Origin: an uncultured Rhodospirillales bacterium
GTDB lineage: Bacteria; Pseudomonadota; Alphaproteobacteria; CACIAM-22H2
Direction: 5' to 3'
DNA: 64,000 bases
Assembly (NCBI GenBank): GCA_937926175.1
Contig: CALANV010000013.1
Location: forward strand, 310,001 to 374,000
Program-made: the position numbers and the translations under genes
Notes under the pieces: model-generated
What the model was told of the DNA's origin: nothing
What the model saw: only the letters and a program-made list of their open reading frames with translations
The model's database searches: none
Shown here: piece after piece, positions 35,578 to 43,305 of the stretch
Layout of the letters: each line of letters opens with the position of its first letter
Numbering within the stretch: position 1 is the first letter of the stretch

Positions 35578-36819
35578 TCAGAGATTCGTCGCCAACGCCA
35601 GCTCGCCACGGCTCGACGTCTCGACAGACAACCAACGGTCGACGAGACGCCCGACGTTCTCCAGCCCGTCCATCAGACCCGGCACCGCCATGTCGGAAGG
35701 CAGAGACTGCATCGGCAACTGGCGCAGCGCCTCGGCCATCAATCGGGCATCCCGGTTGCCATCGTCGGGAAGCATGCGAAGCAGGCCAAGCTGCTCGGCG
35801 CGACTCGCCCGAATGTACTGTTCGAGCCGGGGCGTCGTGCGAGGGACGACGATCGCTCGCTTGTTGAACGACAGGATCTCGCAGAACGTGTTGTATCCGC
35901 CCATCGCGACGACCCCGGCCGCCTGCGACATCAGCATCTCGAGATGCGCGTCGAAGGTGATCATTTCGACACGATCCAACCGTCGCGTACGCTCCATGAA
36001 CTCCACCTGACGCTCGGGCTGCATGAACGGGCCGAGCACGACGACGGCACGATTGGGCAGACCGCGATCGTACTCGTAGGCCCGCAGGACCCAATCGACC
36101 AGGATATCGCCGTCACCGCCGCCGCCCGTCGTCACCAGCACGAACGGCTCTGCCGACGTTTCATCGTGGCGCGTGCGTTGCGTGAGACTGGGTGCCGTAC
36201 GCGGCAAGTAGCCCGTGAACCTCATCTTGCGCCGGACGACCTGCGGTACACCGATGCCGGCCAGCGGATCGCAGATCTGCGGCAGCCCGTAGACCCAGAT
36301 CTCGTCATAAAGATCGCGCAGGGCCGGGATGACGTTCTTGCGTCGCCACTCCGGTTCCAGCAGGGCGGGATCGTCGATGACGTCGCGCAGGCCCAGGACG
36401 AGCGGAACGCCCTTCGACTTGAGCATGACCAGGGTATCGGCGACCTCGCCGCGCAGGCCCAGCGGCTCCTTGTCGACCAGAAACAAGTCCGGCCGGAAGG
36501 CCTCGGCCGTGTGCCGGATGATCGAGGCGCGAATCGCGATCGTCTGCTGTATGTCGATGTGCAGACTGAGCGGCGTATATTCGCCGTTGCGCAGTTTGAT
36601 CACGCCCGGCACGCGGACGAAATCGACACGTGCCTTGAAATCGAAACTTCCGATGATCGGTGAGCCCGACAGGATCAGGACCGACAGATCCTTGTTCCGT
36701 TCGACCAGCGCATGCGCGATTGCCCGGCATCGGCGCAGGTGCCCCAGCCCCATGGTGTCATGGCTGTAGATGAGGATACGGGCCCCACCTCGCTTCGTGG
36801 CATCGACCGTGGTGCTCAA
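35578..36819 (-). CDS. MurG-like glycosyltransferase (GT28-type fold), copy 1
   Basis: First gene of the long minus-strand operon; ~413 residues if translation begins at the TTG at 36819, which is preceded by a G-rich GGGGGGC ribosome-binding site. The N-terminal motif is YSHDTMGLGHLRRCRAIAHA. A donor-domain glycine motif FVLVTTGGGGDGDILVDWVL follows near residue 230, and the AAGVVAMGGYNTFCEILSF segment near ~325 is the UDP-sugar-binding region. It is paralogous to the 31326–32486 product. The longer open frame extends upstream to 36960, but without conserved sequence, so the start is uncertain. Confidence 0.78.
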   Translation of the reverse strand: MSTTVDATKRGGARILIYSHDTMGLGHLRRCRAIAHALVERNKDLSVLILSGSPIIGSFDFKARVDFVRVPGVIKLRNGEYTPLSLHIDIQQTIAIRASIIRHTAEAFRPDLFLVDKEPLGLRGEVADTLVMLKSKGVPLVLGLRDVIDDPALLEPEWRRKNVIPALRDLYDEIWVYGLPQICDPLAGIGVPQVVRRKMRFTGYLPRTAPSLTQRTRHDETSAEPFVLVTTGGGGDGDILVDWVLRAYEYDRGLPNRAVVVLGPFMQPERQVEFMERTRRLDRVEMITFDAHLEMLMSQAAGVVAMGGYNTFCEILSFNKRAIVVPRTTPRLEQYIRASRAEQLGLLRMLPDDGNRDARLMAEALRQLPMQSLPSDMAVPGLMDGLENVGRLVDRWLSVETSSRGELALATNL

Positions 36820-37646
36820 GAGCAGCCCCCCTTCTGCTGAGCCGGGCCCATCCACGCCGAATATCTCACACGTCTTCGCGGGCCAAAAAGCCACGATTTC
36901 GTGACATTGCCTCGTTCTCCGTGACGATCCGCGCGACGGCGTCCATCCCGCTGACAACACGGATGTTTTCGAGGCTCACCATTTCTTCTGAGTAACTCTT
37001 CCGGAGAGGTTACCGGCAGGAAAGCCGGGCTCTCGACAGAGGATTGGTGCAACCACATGAATGCTCGAATTGGAACGTTATTCGGTTGGCGCCACAGGCG
37101 ATCGCGGACGTGCGTCGTGAGATGTCGACGCGAAGGTTCCGCGGGCGGACATGTCGGTATGGGATCGCCGAATTGCAACTGGGAGCCGCAACTGAACAGG
37201 GTCGTCGTTGCATGGGTGCACGAACACTACGGCCCATATGCACAAGATCGCAGCGCCCGGCAGCGTTCATCTGCACATTTCTTCATCAGCTTGACATTTC
37301 GTCTGATGAATTCCGGTCGTGGGAAACACGGCAAAACACCATATGCCGGTTTGCTGCGATATCCGACGTATGCACACCGACGGCCGTCTCGATGCAGATC
37401 GAACCACCATGCCGGCGTCTCACGGTCGTCCGTACCTCGAGAAGCGACATTTGCCGCTATTCGATTGAAATACGCGCTTCGACGCTGTCGGCAGCGTTGC
37501 TCTGATCGCGACTCGGTACAGGCGCCGAACCGAGAGTTTCAATTCCGGCGCGCCTCTCGGGCTCTGGTTCACGTCGTCGATCGCGACTAGATTCGGACTC
37601 CAGGCCGTCGTCGAAGCGCGTGGCGGTCAGAGGCCGCACCGGATTC
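36820..37646. other. Long divergent intergenic region between glycan and exporter operons
   Basis: 827 bases without a convincing gene. Two overlapping plus-strand open frames (37044–37505 and 37057–37590) have odd composition, no ribosome-binding site and no recognisable product. The composition is AT-richer than the flanking genes. Inside lies an inverted repeat TTCATCAG / CTGATGAA (37282–37289 and 37303–37310) around TTGACA at 37291. This region should hold the promoters and control sites of both operons. Confidence 0.5.
37282..37310 (+). promoter_or_regulatory. Inverted repeat enclosing a TTGACA -35-like element (possible operator)
   Basis: Perfect 8-base arms, TTCATCAG and CTGATGAA, with a 13-base spacer containing TTGACA at 37291–37296. 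No good -10 hexamer is seen 17 bases downstream. It could be a repressor- or activator-binding site in the divergent regulatory region. Confidence 0.35.
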
Positions 37647-40289
37647 ATGGAAACGAATCTCTACCGCTTTGTTCTGAAATATGCGCCGGTCCAGACCGCG
37701 GTCGTCTGCCTGCTCACGCTCGCGTCGCTGCCGCTGTATTACCTTTCGCTCGAGGTGCCGAAGAACATCTTCAACCAGGCGATCCTCGGCAAAATCGACT
37801 TCCCGACCGAAGTCCTGGGCGTGTCGTTCGGCAGGGTCGAGTATCTCTTCCTCCTCTGCGCGTTCTTTCTTCTGCTCGTCATCGGCCACGGCGGCCTCAA
37901 GCAATACGTGAACACGCTCAAGGGCCGGCTCGGCGAGCGGCTGCTGCGGCAGCTGCGTTACGAACTCATTTCGCGCGTTCTGCGGTTTCCGCTGCCGCAT
38001 TTCCGCAAAGTCTCCGCCGGCGAGATCATCCCGATGGTGACGGCCGAAGTGGAGCCGCTCGGCGGCTTCATGGGCGACGCGATCGCCCAGCCGCTCATCC
38101 AGGGCGGCACGCTGCTGGTGATCGTGACGTTCCTCTTCGTTCAGAACCCCGTGATCGGGCTTGCGGCGATCTCGCTTTACCCGCTGCAGGCATATCTGAT
38201 TCCGAAACTGCAACGGCGGGTGAACCAGCTCGGCAAGGAACGCGTGCGAGCGGTGCGCAAGCTGTCGGACCGGATCGGGGAAACCATCGCCGGCGTGCAG
38301 GAGGTCCGTGTGCACGGCTCGGCGGCGTGGGAGCGCGCCGATTTCTCGGATCGTCTCGGCATCATCTACCGGATCCGGTTCGAAATCTATCAGCGCAAGT
38401 CGCTGGTGAAGTTCCTCAACAACTTCCTCAACCAGCTCGTGCCGCTGCTGTTCTATTCGATTGGCGGTTATCTGGTGATCCAGGGCGATCTGACCGCCGG
38501 CGCGCTTGCGGCGGCGCTGACGGCGCACAAGGACATGTCGTCGCCGTGGAAGGAGTTGCTGGATTACTATCAGCAGCTGCAGGATTCGCGAATCAAGTAC
38601 GAGCAGGTTATCGAACAGTTCATGCCCGACGGCATGTTGGACGAAACCCTGCAGGCCCCTGTCGAAGGGCCATTGCCGCGCCTCGATGGTGCAATCGAAT
38701 TGACCAACGTCTCGCTGATCGAGGACGGAAACACGAAGTGGCTCGAGAACTTGACGTTCAGGATCGAGCCGGGCGAGCACGTGGCCTTCGTCGGTCCGGC
38801 CGGCGGCGGGCGCGACTTCGCGGCGATGCTCATTGCGCGGCTTTACCGTCCGACGGCGGGCCGAATCACCATCGGCGGCCAGGATCTTCTGTCGATGCCG
38901 GAAACGGTCAGCGGCCTTCGCATGAGCTATGTCGGGCCGACGGCGCACCTCTTCGCGGCAACGATCCGCGATAATCTTTGCTACGGTCTACGCCAGCGAC
39001 CGGTCAGGCCGCGCGAACGCGATGCGGGCGACGAGCGGCAGCGCCGGCGCTGGCTCGCCGAAAGCGCAAGGGCTGGGAACCTCGCGCTCGATGTCGAGGA
39101 TGACTGGATCGACTGGAGCGCCGCCGGCCTGCAGGACGGGCAGTCGCCGACCCGGCTTCTCGTCGAGATTCTCTCGACCGTCGACCTGACCGAGGACGTC
39201 TATCAGGTCGGCCTTCGCGGCACCATCGATCCGAAGGCGCGTCCCGACATCGCCGAAAACGTGCTTCGTGCCCGAGCGGCGTTGCAGGCGCGCATGACGG
39301 ATCCCGAACTCGCCAGTCTGATCGAGACATTCCACCCCGATCGGTACAACGCGAACGCGACGCTCGCCGAGAACCTCCTTTTCGGCACACCGGTCGGTCC
39401 GGCATTCGACGTCGATCGCCTGGCCGAAAATCCCTATGTGCTGCGCGTGCTCGACAAGGTCGGTCTGACCGAGGATCTCGTATGGATCGGCCGCGAAGTG
39501 GCGGCGACCATGGTCGAGATCTTCGCCGATCTCCCGCCCGGTCACGAGTTCTTCGAGCAGTTCAGCTTCATTTCGTCGGACGATCTGCCCGAGTTCCAGA
39601 CGCTGCTCGCCCGCGTCGACGGCCGTCGCGACATGTCACCGGCGGATCGAGGCCGACTTCTGTCCTTGCCGTTCAAGCTGATCGAGGCGCGCCACCGCCT
39701 CGGCCTCATCGACGATGAACTCAAGGCGCGCATCCTCGAGGCCCGCCGCGTCTTCCGGGACGATCTGCCCGAGAGCGCACGCGCCGCGATCGAATTCTTC
39801 GAGCCGAGCTCGTACAATGCCGCGGCAACCCTGCAGGACAACATCCTGTTCGGGAAGATCGCCTATGGCGAGGCGCGCGCGGCACAGCGCGTCGGCCGCC
39901 TCATCGTCGACGTTCTCGACGAGCTGAATCTGCGCGAGGCGGTGATCGAGGTCGGCCTCGACTATTTCGTCGGCGTGGGCGGTGCGCGCCTGTCGCAGGC
40001 GCAGCGCCAGAAGCTGTCGATCGGACGGGCGCTGCTGAAACGCTCGGACATCATCGTGATCAACGAAGCGACGGCGACGTTCGAGGCCGCGACGCAGGCG
40101 CGACTGATGGATGGAATCCTCAAGGCCTGTGAGGGCCGGACCGTGATCTGGGTGCTGCACGATCCGATCCTGGCGAAACGCTTCGATCGCGTTCTCGTGT
40201 TCGTCGACGGACGTCTCGCCGAATCGGGCGGCTTCGGCGACCTGCAGCGGCCGGGGACCGCCTTTACCGAACTCATCGCCGCCGCATGA
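37647..40289 (+). CDS. ABC-exporter-like membrane protein with degenerate, enlarged nucleotide-binding domain
   Basis: An 880-residue protein. Residues ~15–335 form an ABC type-1 exporter membrane domain with about six helices and the IGETIAGVQEVRVHGSAAWE coupling segment. A domain aligned with ABC ATPases starts at ~350 (IELTNVSLIEDGNTKWLENL), but its motifs are broken. The Walker A position reads GPAGGGRD (383–390), lacking the Lys and Ser/Thr. The Q-loop Gln is replaced (YVGPTAHLF, 428–436). The signature is LSQAQ (782–786) instead of LSGGQ. Walker B reads IIVINEAT (802–809) with Asp replaced by Asn. His838 of the H-loop remains. About 310 residues are inserted between TIRDNL (439) and DELNL (758), where exporters have ~45. 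The insert repeats a TLxxNxLFG motif (571–580, 727–736). Probably an ATP-hydrolysis-deficient or differently energised transporter or scaffold. The stop overlaps the cyclic-nucleotide-binding gene. Confidence 0.85.
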   Translation: METNLYRFVLKYAPVQTAVVCLLTLASLPLYYLSLEVPKNIFNQAILGKIDFPTEVLGVSFGRVEYLFLLCAFFLLLVIGHGGLKQYVNTLKGRLGERLLRQLRYELISRVLRFPLPHFRKVSAGEIIPMVTAEVEPLGGFMGDAIAQPLIQGGTLLVIVTFLFVQNPVIGLAAISLYPLQAYLIPKLQRRVNQLGKERVRAVRKLSDRIGETIAGVQEVRVHGSAAWERADFSDRLGIIYRIRFEIYQRKSLVKFLNNFLNQLVPLLFYSIGGYLVIQGDLTAGALAAALTAHKDMSSPWKELLDYYQQLQDSRIKYEQVIEQFMPDGMLDETLQAPVEGPLPRLDGAIELTNVSLIEDGNTKWLENLTFRIEPGEHVAFVGPAGGGRDFAAMLIARLYRPTAGRITIGGQDLLSMPETVSGLRMSYVGPTAHLFAATIRDNLCYGLRQRPVRPRERDAGDERQRRRWLAESARAGNLALDVEDDWIDWSAAGLQDGQSPTRLLVEILSTVDLTEDVYQVGLRGTIDPKARPDIAENVLRARAALQARMTDPELASLIETFHPDRYNANATLAENLLFGTPVGPAFDVDRLAENPYVLRVLDKVGLTEDLVWIGREVAATMVEIFADLPPGHEFFEQFSFISSDDLPEFQTLLARVDGRRDMSPADRGRLLSLPFKLIEARHRLGLIDDELKARILEARRVFRDDLPESARAAIEFFEPSSYNAAATLQDNILFGKIAYGEARAAQRVGRLIVDVLDELNLREAVIEVGLDYFVGVGGARLSQAQRQKLSIGRALLKRSDIIVINEATATFEAATQARLMDGILKACEGRTVIWVLHDPILAKRFDRVLVFVDGRLAESGGFGDLQRPGTAFTELIAAA

Positions 40290-40774
40290 CGGACAAAACG
40301 GATAAACGGGGAAGGCCCATGTCGATCAAAGAGGAAGTGGAGGCCCTGCGAAGCGTTCCGCTGTTTGCGAAGCTCGAACCCGCGAAACTCAAGCTTCTTG
40401 CCTTCACCAGTCAGCGCCTGACATTTGCGCCCAATCAGGTGCTGTTTCACCAGGGCGATCCGGGCGACGCCGCCTATATCGTCCTTGAGGGCGAGGCCGA
40501 GGTGCTGATCGATACGCCGCAAGGTCCCGTCAAGGTCGCCGAGATCGGCCGCCATACCATCATCGGCGAAATCGCCATCCTGTGCGACGTTCCGCGCACG
40601 GCGACGGTCATTGCCAAGTCGCGCCTCGTCACCCTCCGCATCGACAGGGATTTGTTCTTCCGGCTCGTGAACGAGTTTCCGCAGATCGCCGTCGAGATCA
40701 TGCGCGAGCTTGCCCACAGACTCGAAAAGACGAACGAGCAGTTGCGGCGCGCCGTCAGCCGGGCGCCGATGTGA
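40286..40774 (+). CDS. Stand-alone cyclic-nucleotide-binding domain protein
   Basis: A 162-residue protein comprising one cNMP-binding (CAP_ED) domain. An N-terminal helix (SIKEEVEALRSVPLFAKLEP) leads into the beta-roll (LFHQGDPGDAAYIVLEGEAEVLI). The phosphate-binding cassette is IIGEIAILCDVPRTATVIA near residue 93, with Glu and Arg in their cyclic-nucleotide-contacting positions. A C-terminal helix follows. There is no DNA-binding or enzyme domain. The ATG overlaps the exporter stop by four bases, so the two proteins are likely made in fixed ratio and may interact; a regulatory subunit of the exporter is plausible (inference). Confidence 0.88.
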   Translation: MTDKTDKRGRPMSIKEEVEALRSVPLFAKLEPAKLKLLAFTSQRLTFAPNQVLFHQGDPGDAAYIVLEGEAEVLIDTPQGPVKVAEIGRHTIIGEIAILCDVPRTATVIAKSRLVTLRIDRDLFFRLVNEFPQIAVEIMRELAHRLEKTNEQLRRAVSRAPM

Positions 40775-40804
40775 CCTGATATGATGTGATCTGATGTGAC
40801 AGGC

Positions 40805-41305
40805 ATGAGCCGTCTCGACAGCTTCATCCGCCGACTCGAGGCGCAGCGGGCCTGTCTCGATTGGGCGGTCGATGCGGTCCGCGACCTGCCCGGGCCGGTC
40901 TTCGAGCTCGGGCTCGGCAACGGCCGGACCTACGACCATCTCCGGTCGCGTTTCGGCGGAAGCCGGGAGATCTTCGTATTCGACCGGCGGCTGGCCGCCC
41001 ACCCGACATGCATCCCCGACTGGGATCATGTTTTCCTGGGCGATTTTCGCGAAACGCTGCCTGTCGCCGTGGCGCGATTCGCCGGGCAGGTTGCTCTCGT
41101 ACATGCCGACATCGGCTCGGGCGACGCGGCGGCGACGGCCGCGCTCGCACCATGGCTCGGCCCGGCGCTCCGGCCGGCGCTGCGCGATGGGGCGATCGTG
41201 CTGTCGGATCAGCCGCTCGATGTCGGCCTGCCGCCGCTTTCGTTGCCGCCGGGCGTACCGGAACGGCGCTATTTCATCTACGGGCGGCGCGCCGTCGGCA
41301 CCTGA
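40805..41305 (+). CDS. Small class I SAM-dependent methyltransferase
   Basis: A 166-residue protein resembling the Methyltransf_17 type. Motif I is GPVFELGLGNGRTYDHLRSRF (seen from residue ~29), followed by EIFVFDRRLAAHP with the acidic post-motif residue, and ALVHADIGSGDAAATA. The C-terminal part contains GAIVLSDQPLD and ends with ERRYFIYGRR. The ATG at 40805 is preferred over the GTG at 40796. It lies 30 bases after the cNMP-binding gene, separated by three near-copies of GATGTGA, and converges with xthA. Confidence 0.8.
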   Translation: MSRLDSFIRRLEAQRACLDWAVDAVRDLPGPVFELGLGNGRTYDHLRSRFGGSREIFVFDRRLAAHPTCIPDWDHVFLGDFRETLPVAVARFAGQVALVHADIGSGDAAATAALAPWLGPALRPALRDGAIVLSDQPLDVGLPPLSLPPGVPERRYFIYGRRAVGT

Positions 41306-41317
41306 GCCGAACCGACG

Positions 41318-42214
41318 TCAAAGGGCAAGGTCGAGTACGACCGGCACGTGGTCGGACGGGCTCGGCCAGTCGCGCGCCGACTTGAGCACATGCACGGCGC
41401 GGATATTCGCCTTGAGCTCGGGCGTGACCCAGACATGGTCGAGCCGGCGGCCGCGATCCGACGCCCGCCAGTCGCGGTTCCGGTAGCTCCACCACGTATA
41501 GATGCGTTGCGGCTCGGGGAACAGCAGGCGGGTCGCGTCGACCCACTGATGCGCTGCCTGCAGCTTGGTCAGGAGTTGGACCTCCACCGGCGTATGACTG
41601 ACGACGTCGAGCAGCTGCTTGTGCGACCATACGTCGTTCTCGAGCGGCGCCACATTGAGATCGCCGACGAGGATGCGTTTCCTGCCGCGCGGCTGCCGGC
41701 TCCAGAACGCCTGGAGTTCGCGCAGGAACTGCAGCTTGTGAGAAAACTTCGGGTTGAGCGCCGGATCCGGAATGTCACCGCCCGCCGGGACATAGACGTT
41801 GTGAAGCTCGATTCCACCCGGCAGGGTGACATGCACGTGGCGCGAATCGTCCTTGTCGCACCAGCTCAGGCGTCCGTGATCGGCGAGCGGCCGACGCGAG
41901 AGGATGGCCACGCCATTATAGCCCTTCATGCCGTGGAAGCATTGGTAGGGATAGCCGGCCTTTTCGATCTCCTCGCGCGGGAAGTGCTGGTCTTCCGTCT
42001 TGGTTTCCTGGAGACAGACCACATCCGGATCGGCGATGCGGATCAGCTTGTGCAGCAGCTTCAGCCGCAGCCGAATCGAATTGATGTTCCAGCTCACGAT
42101 GCGCAGGCCGCCGCGCCTGGGGGCCGGCGGGAGGGAGTCGCAGGCATAGGGCGAGGGCGCGGCAGTCGCCGTCACGCTGCGGGGTCGCCCCGCCGCACTG
42201 GAAGCCTTGGGCAT
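41318..42214 (-). CDS. xthA: Exodeoxyribonuclease III (AP endonuclease, ExoIII/XthA)
   Basis: A 298-residue Mg-dependent 3'-5' exonuclease and AP endonuclease of base-excision repair. Motifs: RIVSWNINSIRLRL near residue 38 (metal Asn), VCLQETKTED (catalytic Glu), HNVYVPAGGDIPD (Tyr), KRILVGDLNVAPLENDV (Asp/Asn) and PSDHVPVVLDLAL at the C-terminus (Asp/His). The first ~36 residues, Ala/Pro/Arg-rich, are an extension relative to the usual start at RIVSWN. The true start may be internal, but no good ATG is closer. It is the last gene of the lolA-side minus-strand cluster. Confidence 0.93.
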   Translation of the reverse strand: MPKASSAAGRPRSVTATAAPSPYACDSLPPAPRRGGLRIVSWNINSIRLRLKLLHKLIRIADPDVVCLQETKTEDQHFPREEIEKAGYPYQCFHGMKGYNGVAILSRRPLADHGRLSWCDKDDSRHVHVTLPGGIELHNVYVPAGGDIPDPALNPKFSHKLQFLRELQAFWSRQPRGRKRILVGDLNVAPLENDVWSHKQLLDVVSHTPVEVQLLTKLQAAHQWVDATRLLFPEPQRIYTWWSYRNRDWRASDRGRRLDHVWVTPELKANIRAVHVLKSARDWPSPSDHVPVVLDLAL

Positions 42215-42313
42215 CTACATCGATCCGGTAAGCAGGAAACGCCGAAGAAACCGGGGCTTTTGTGCCCCGTCGGTCGGGACGCGGTCAAGTTCTGCGTCGC
42301 GGACGACCGGACC

Positions 42314-42420
42314 GCAAAACGAAGCGCCCGGCCGGGGGGGAGACCGGGCGCTCGGAAGCTCCTCATCGGAGCCCGGTGGGCGTCAGGGGAGCCGCCCACC
42401 GAGCGGTCATTCCTTTCAGA
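42314..42420 (-). ncRNA. Predicted structured RNA with intrinsic terminator upstream of xthA
   Basis: On the minus strand a compact fold is readable. A helix GGTGGGCG/CGCCCACC (42400–42393 with 42382–42375) and a hairpin GCTCC–GATGA–GGAGC lie inside a closing helix CGCTC/GAGCG (42405–42401 with 42353–42349). A terminator-like hairpin GCGCCCGG/CCGGGCGC (42351–42344 with 42331–42324), with a C-rich TCTCCCCCCC loop, follows; TTCGTTTTG comes next. The closing helix shares bases with the terminator stem, as in attenuators. It could be an independent small RNA or a leader of xthA. Confidence 0.5.
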
Positions 42421-42533
42421 ACAACCGCCTCTGTCGCATCAGATGGTGACGGGTCGACGCAATACAAGCCCCTCCCGCAGGCGGCCGAGATAGCCGAAAT
42501 AGTTGCTACCGACAGACGGTCGGTGTCCCCACA

Positions 42534-43301
42534 TTATCGCGCCGCGGCACGCTGGTGTGCGCAGTCGCGGGCAGCCTCGCCGAAGGCCGCGAAGATCGCG
42601 CGCGACAAGGCGTCGGCGGCGATGTGCCACTCCGGGTGCCATTGGACGCCAAGGGCAAAGCTCTTCGCCGTCGCGACGCGGACCGCCTCGATGACGCCGT
42701 CGGGCGATGTCGCTTCGATCACCAGGCCATCGGCAAGGCGGTCGATCGCCTGCGAATGCAGGGAATTCACGACCACCTCGTCCGTGCCGGCAAGTCCGGC
42801 CAGGACTCCGCCGGACACCAGCCGGACCGAATGCGCGAAGGCATAGCGCTTCTCATTCGGCTCATCCGCGGGGGCACGGTGATCGGCCCGGCCGGGCAGT
42901 TCATGGACATGCCGGTGGAGGCTTCCGCCCAGCGCCACGTTCAGCTCCTGATGACCGCGGCAGATCGCAAGGAGCGGCAGACCGTCCTCGATCGCCCGGC
43001 GGATCAGCGGCAGAGTCGTCGCATCGCGCGCCGGATCCTGCAGCGTTCCCGGCCGCGCCGGCTCGCCGCCGTAGCGTTCGGGCTGCACGTTGCTCGGACT
43101 GCCGGTCAGCAGCAATCCGTCGAGCCGCGCCACGACCGCATCGAAATCCGTTCGCGATGCGAGCGCCGGCAGGATGACCGGGGCACCGCCGGCTCCGGCG
43201 GCGACGGCCTCGACGTACTGAGCAGCGGCACCATGCACGACATGCCGGTCGACGAATCGCGTGCAGGCGGTTACGCCGATCAGCGGCACCGGACCCTGCA
43301 A
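42534..43301 (-). CDS. puuD: Gamma-glutamyl-GABA hydrolase (PuuD-like class I glutamine amidotransferase)
   Basis: A 255-residue peptidase_C26 family enzyme. The nucleophile is in LLAICRGHQELNVALGGSL (~residue 113), and the catalytic His/Glu pair is in ALGVQWHPEWHI (~225). VVVNSLHSQAID and the N-terminal PLIGVTACTRFVDRHV fit the family. PuuD-like enzymes hydrolyse gamma-glutamyl-GABA in putrescine breakdown. No other puu gene is nearby, so another gamma-glutamyl substrate is possible. The start is a TTG at 43301, four bases after the lolA stop; an internal GTG is an alternative. Confidence 0.85.
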   Translation of the reverse strand: MQGPVPLIGVTACTRFVDRHVVHGAAAQYVEAVAAGAGGAPVILPALASRTDFDAVVARLDGLLLTGSPSNVQPERYGGEPARPGTLQDPARDATTLPLIRRAIEDGLPLLAICRGHQELNVALGGSLHRHVHELPGRADHRAPADEPNEKRYAFAHSVRLVSGGVLAGLAGTDEVVVNSLHSQAIDRLADGLVIEATSPDGVIEAVRVATAKSFALGVQWHPEWHIAADALSRAIFAAFGEAARDCAHQRAAAR

Positions 43302-43305
43302 GTGC

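Noticed and set aside
37057..37590. Possible 177-residue gene in the divergent gap
   Set aside because: No ribosome-binding site, a competing frame of equal quality overlaps it, and composition (Arg/Ser/His-rich) is not protein-like.
40768..40800. Three near-copies of GATGTGA as an operator or tandem repeat
   Set aside because: The units are very short, unevenly spaced, and the first is part of a coding end; chance slippage is likely.
42364..42408. Leader peptide (about 15 codons, AAAGGA directly before an ATG) in front of the xthA RNA structure
   Set aside because: The Shine–Dalgarno-like sequence touches the ATG, leaving no spacing, and the peptide has only one Trp and no run of a regulatory amino acid.
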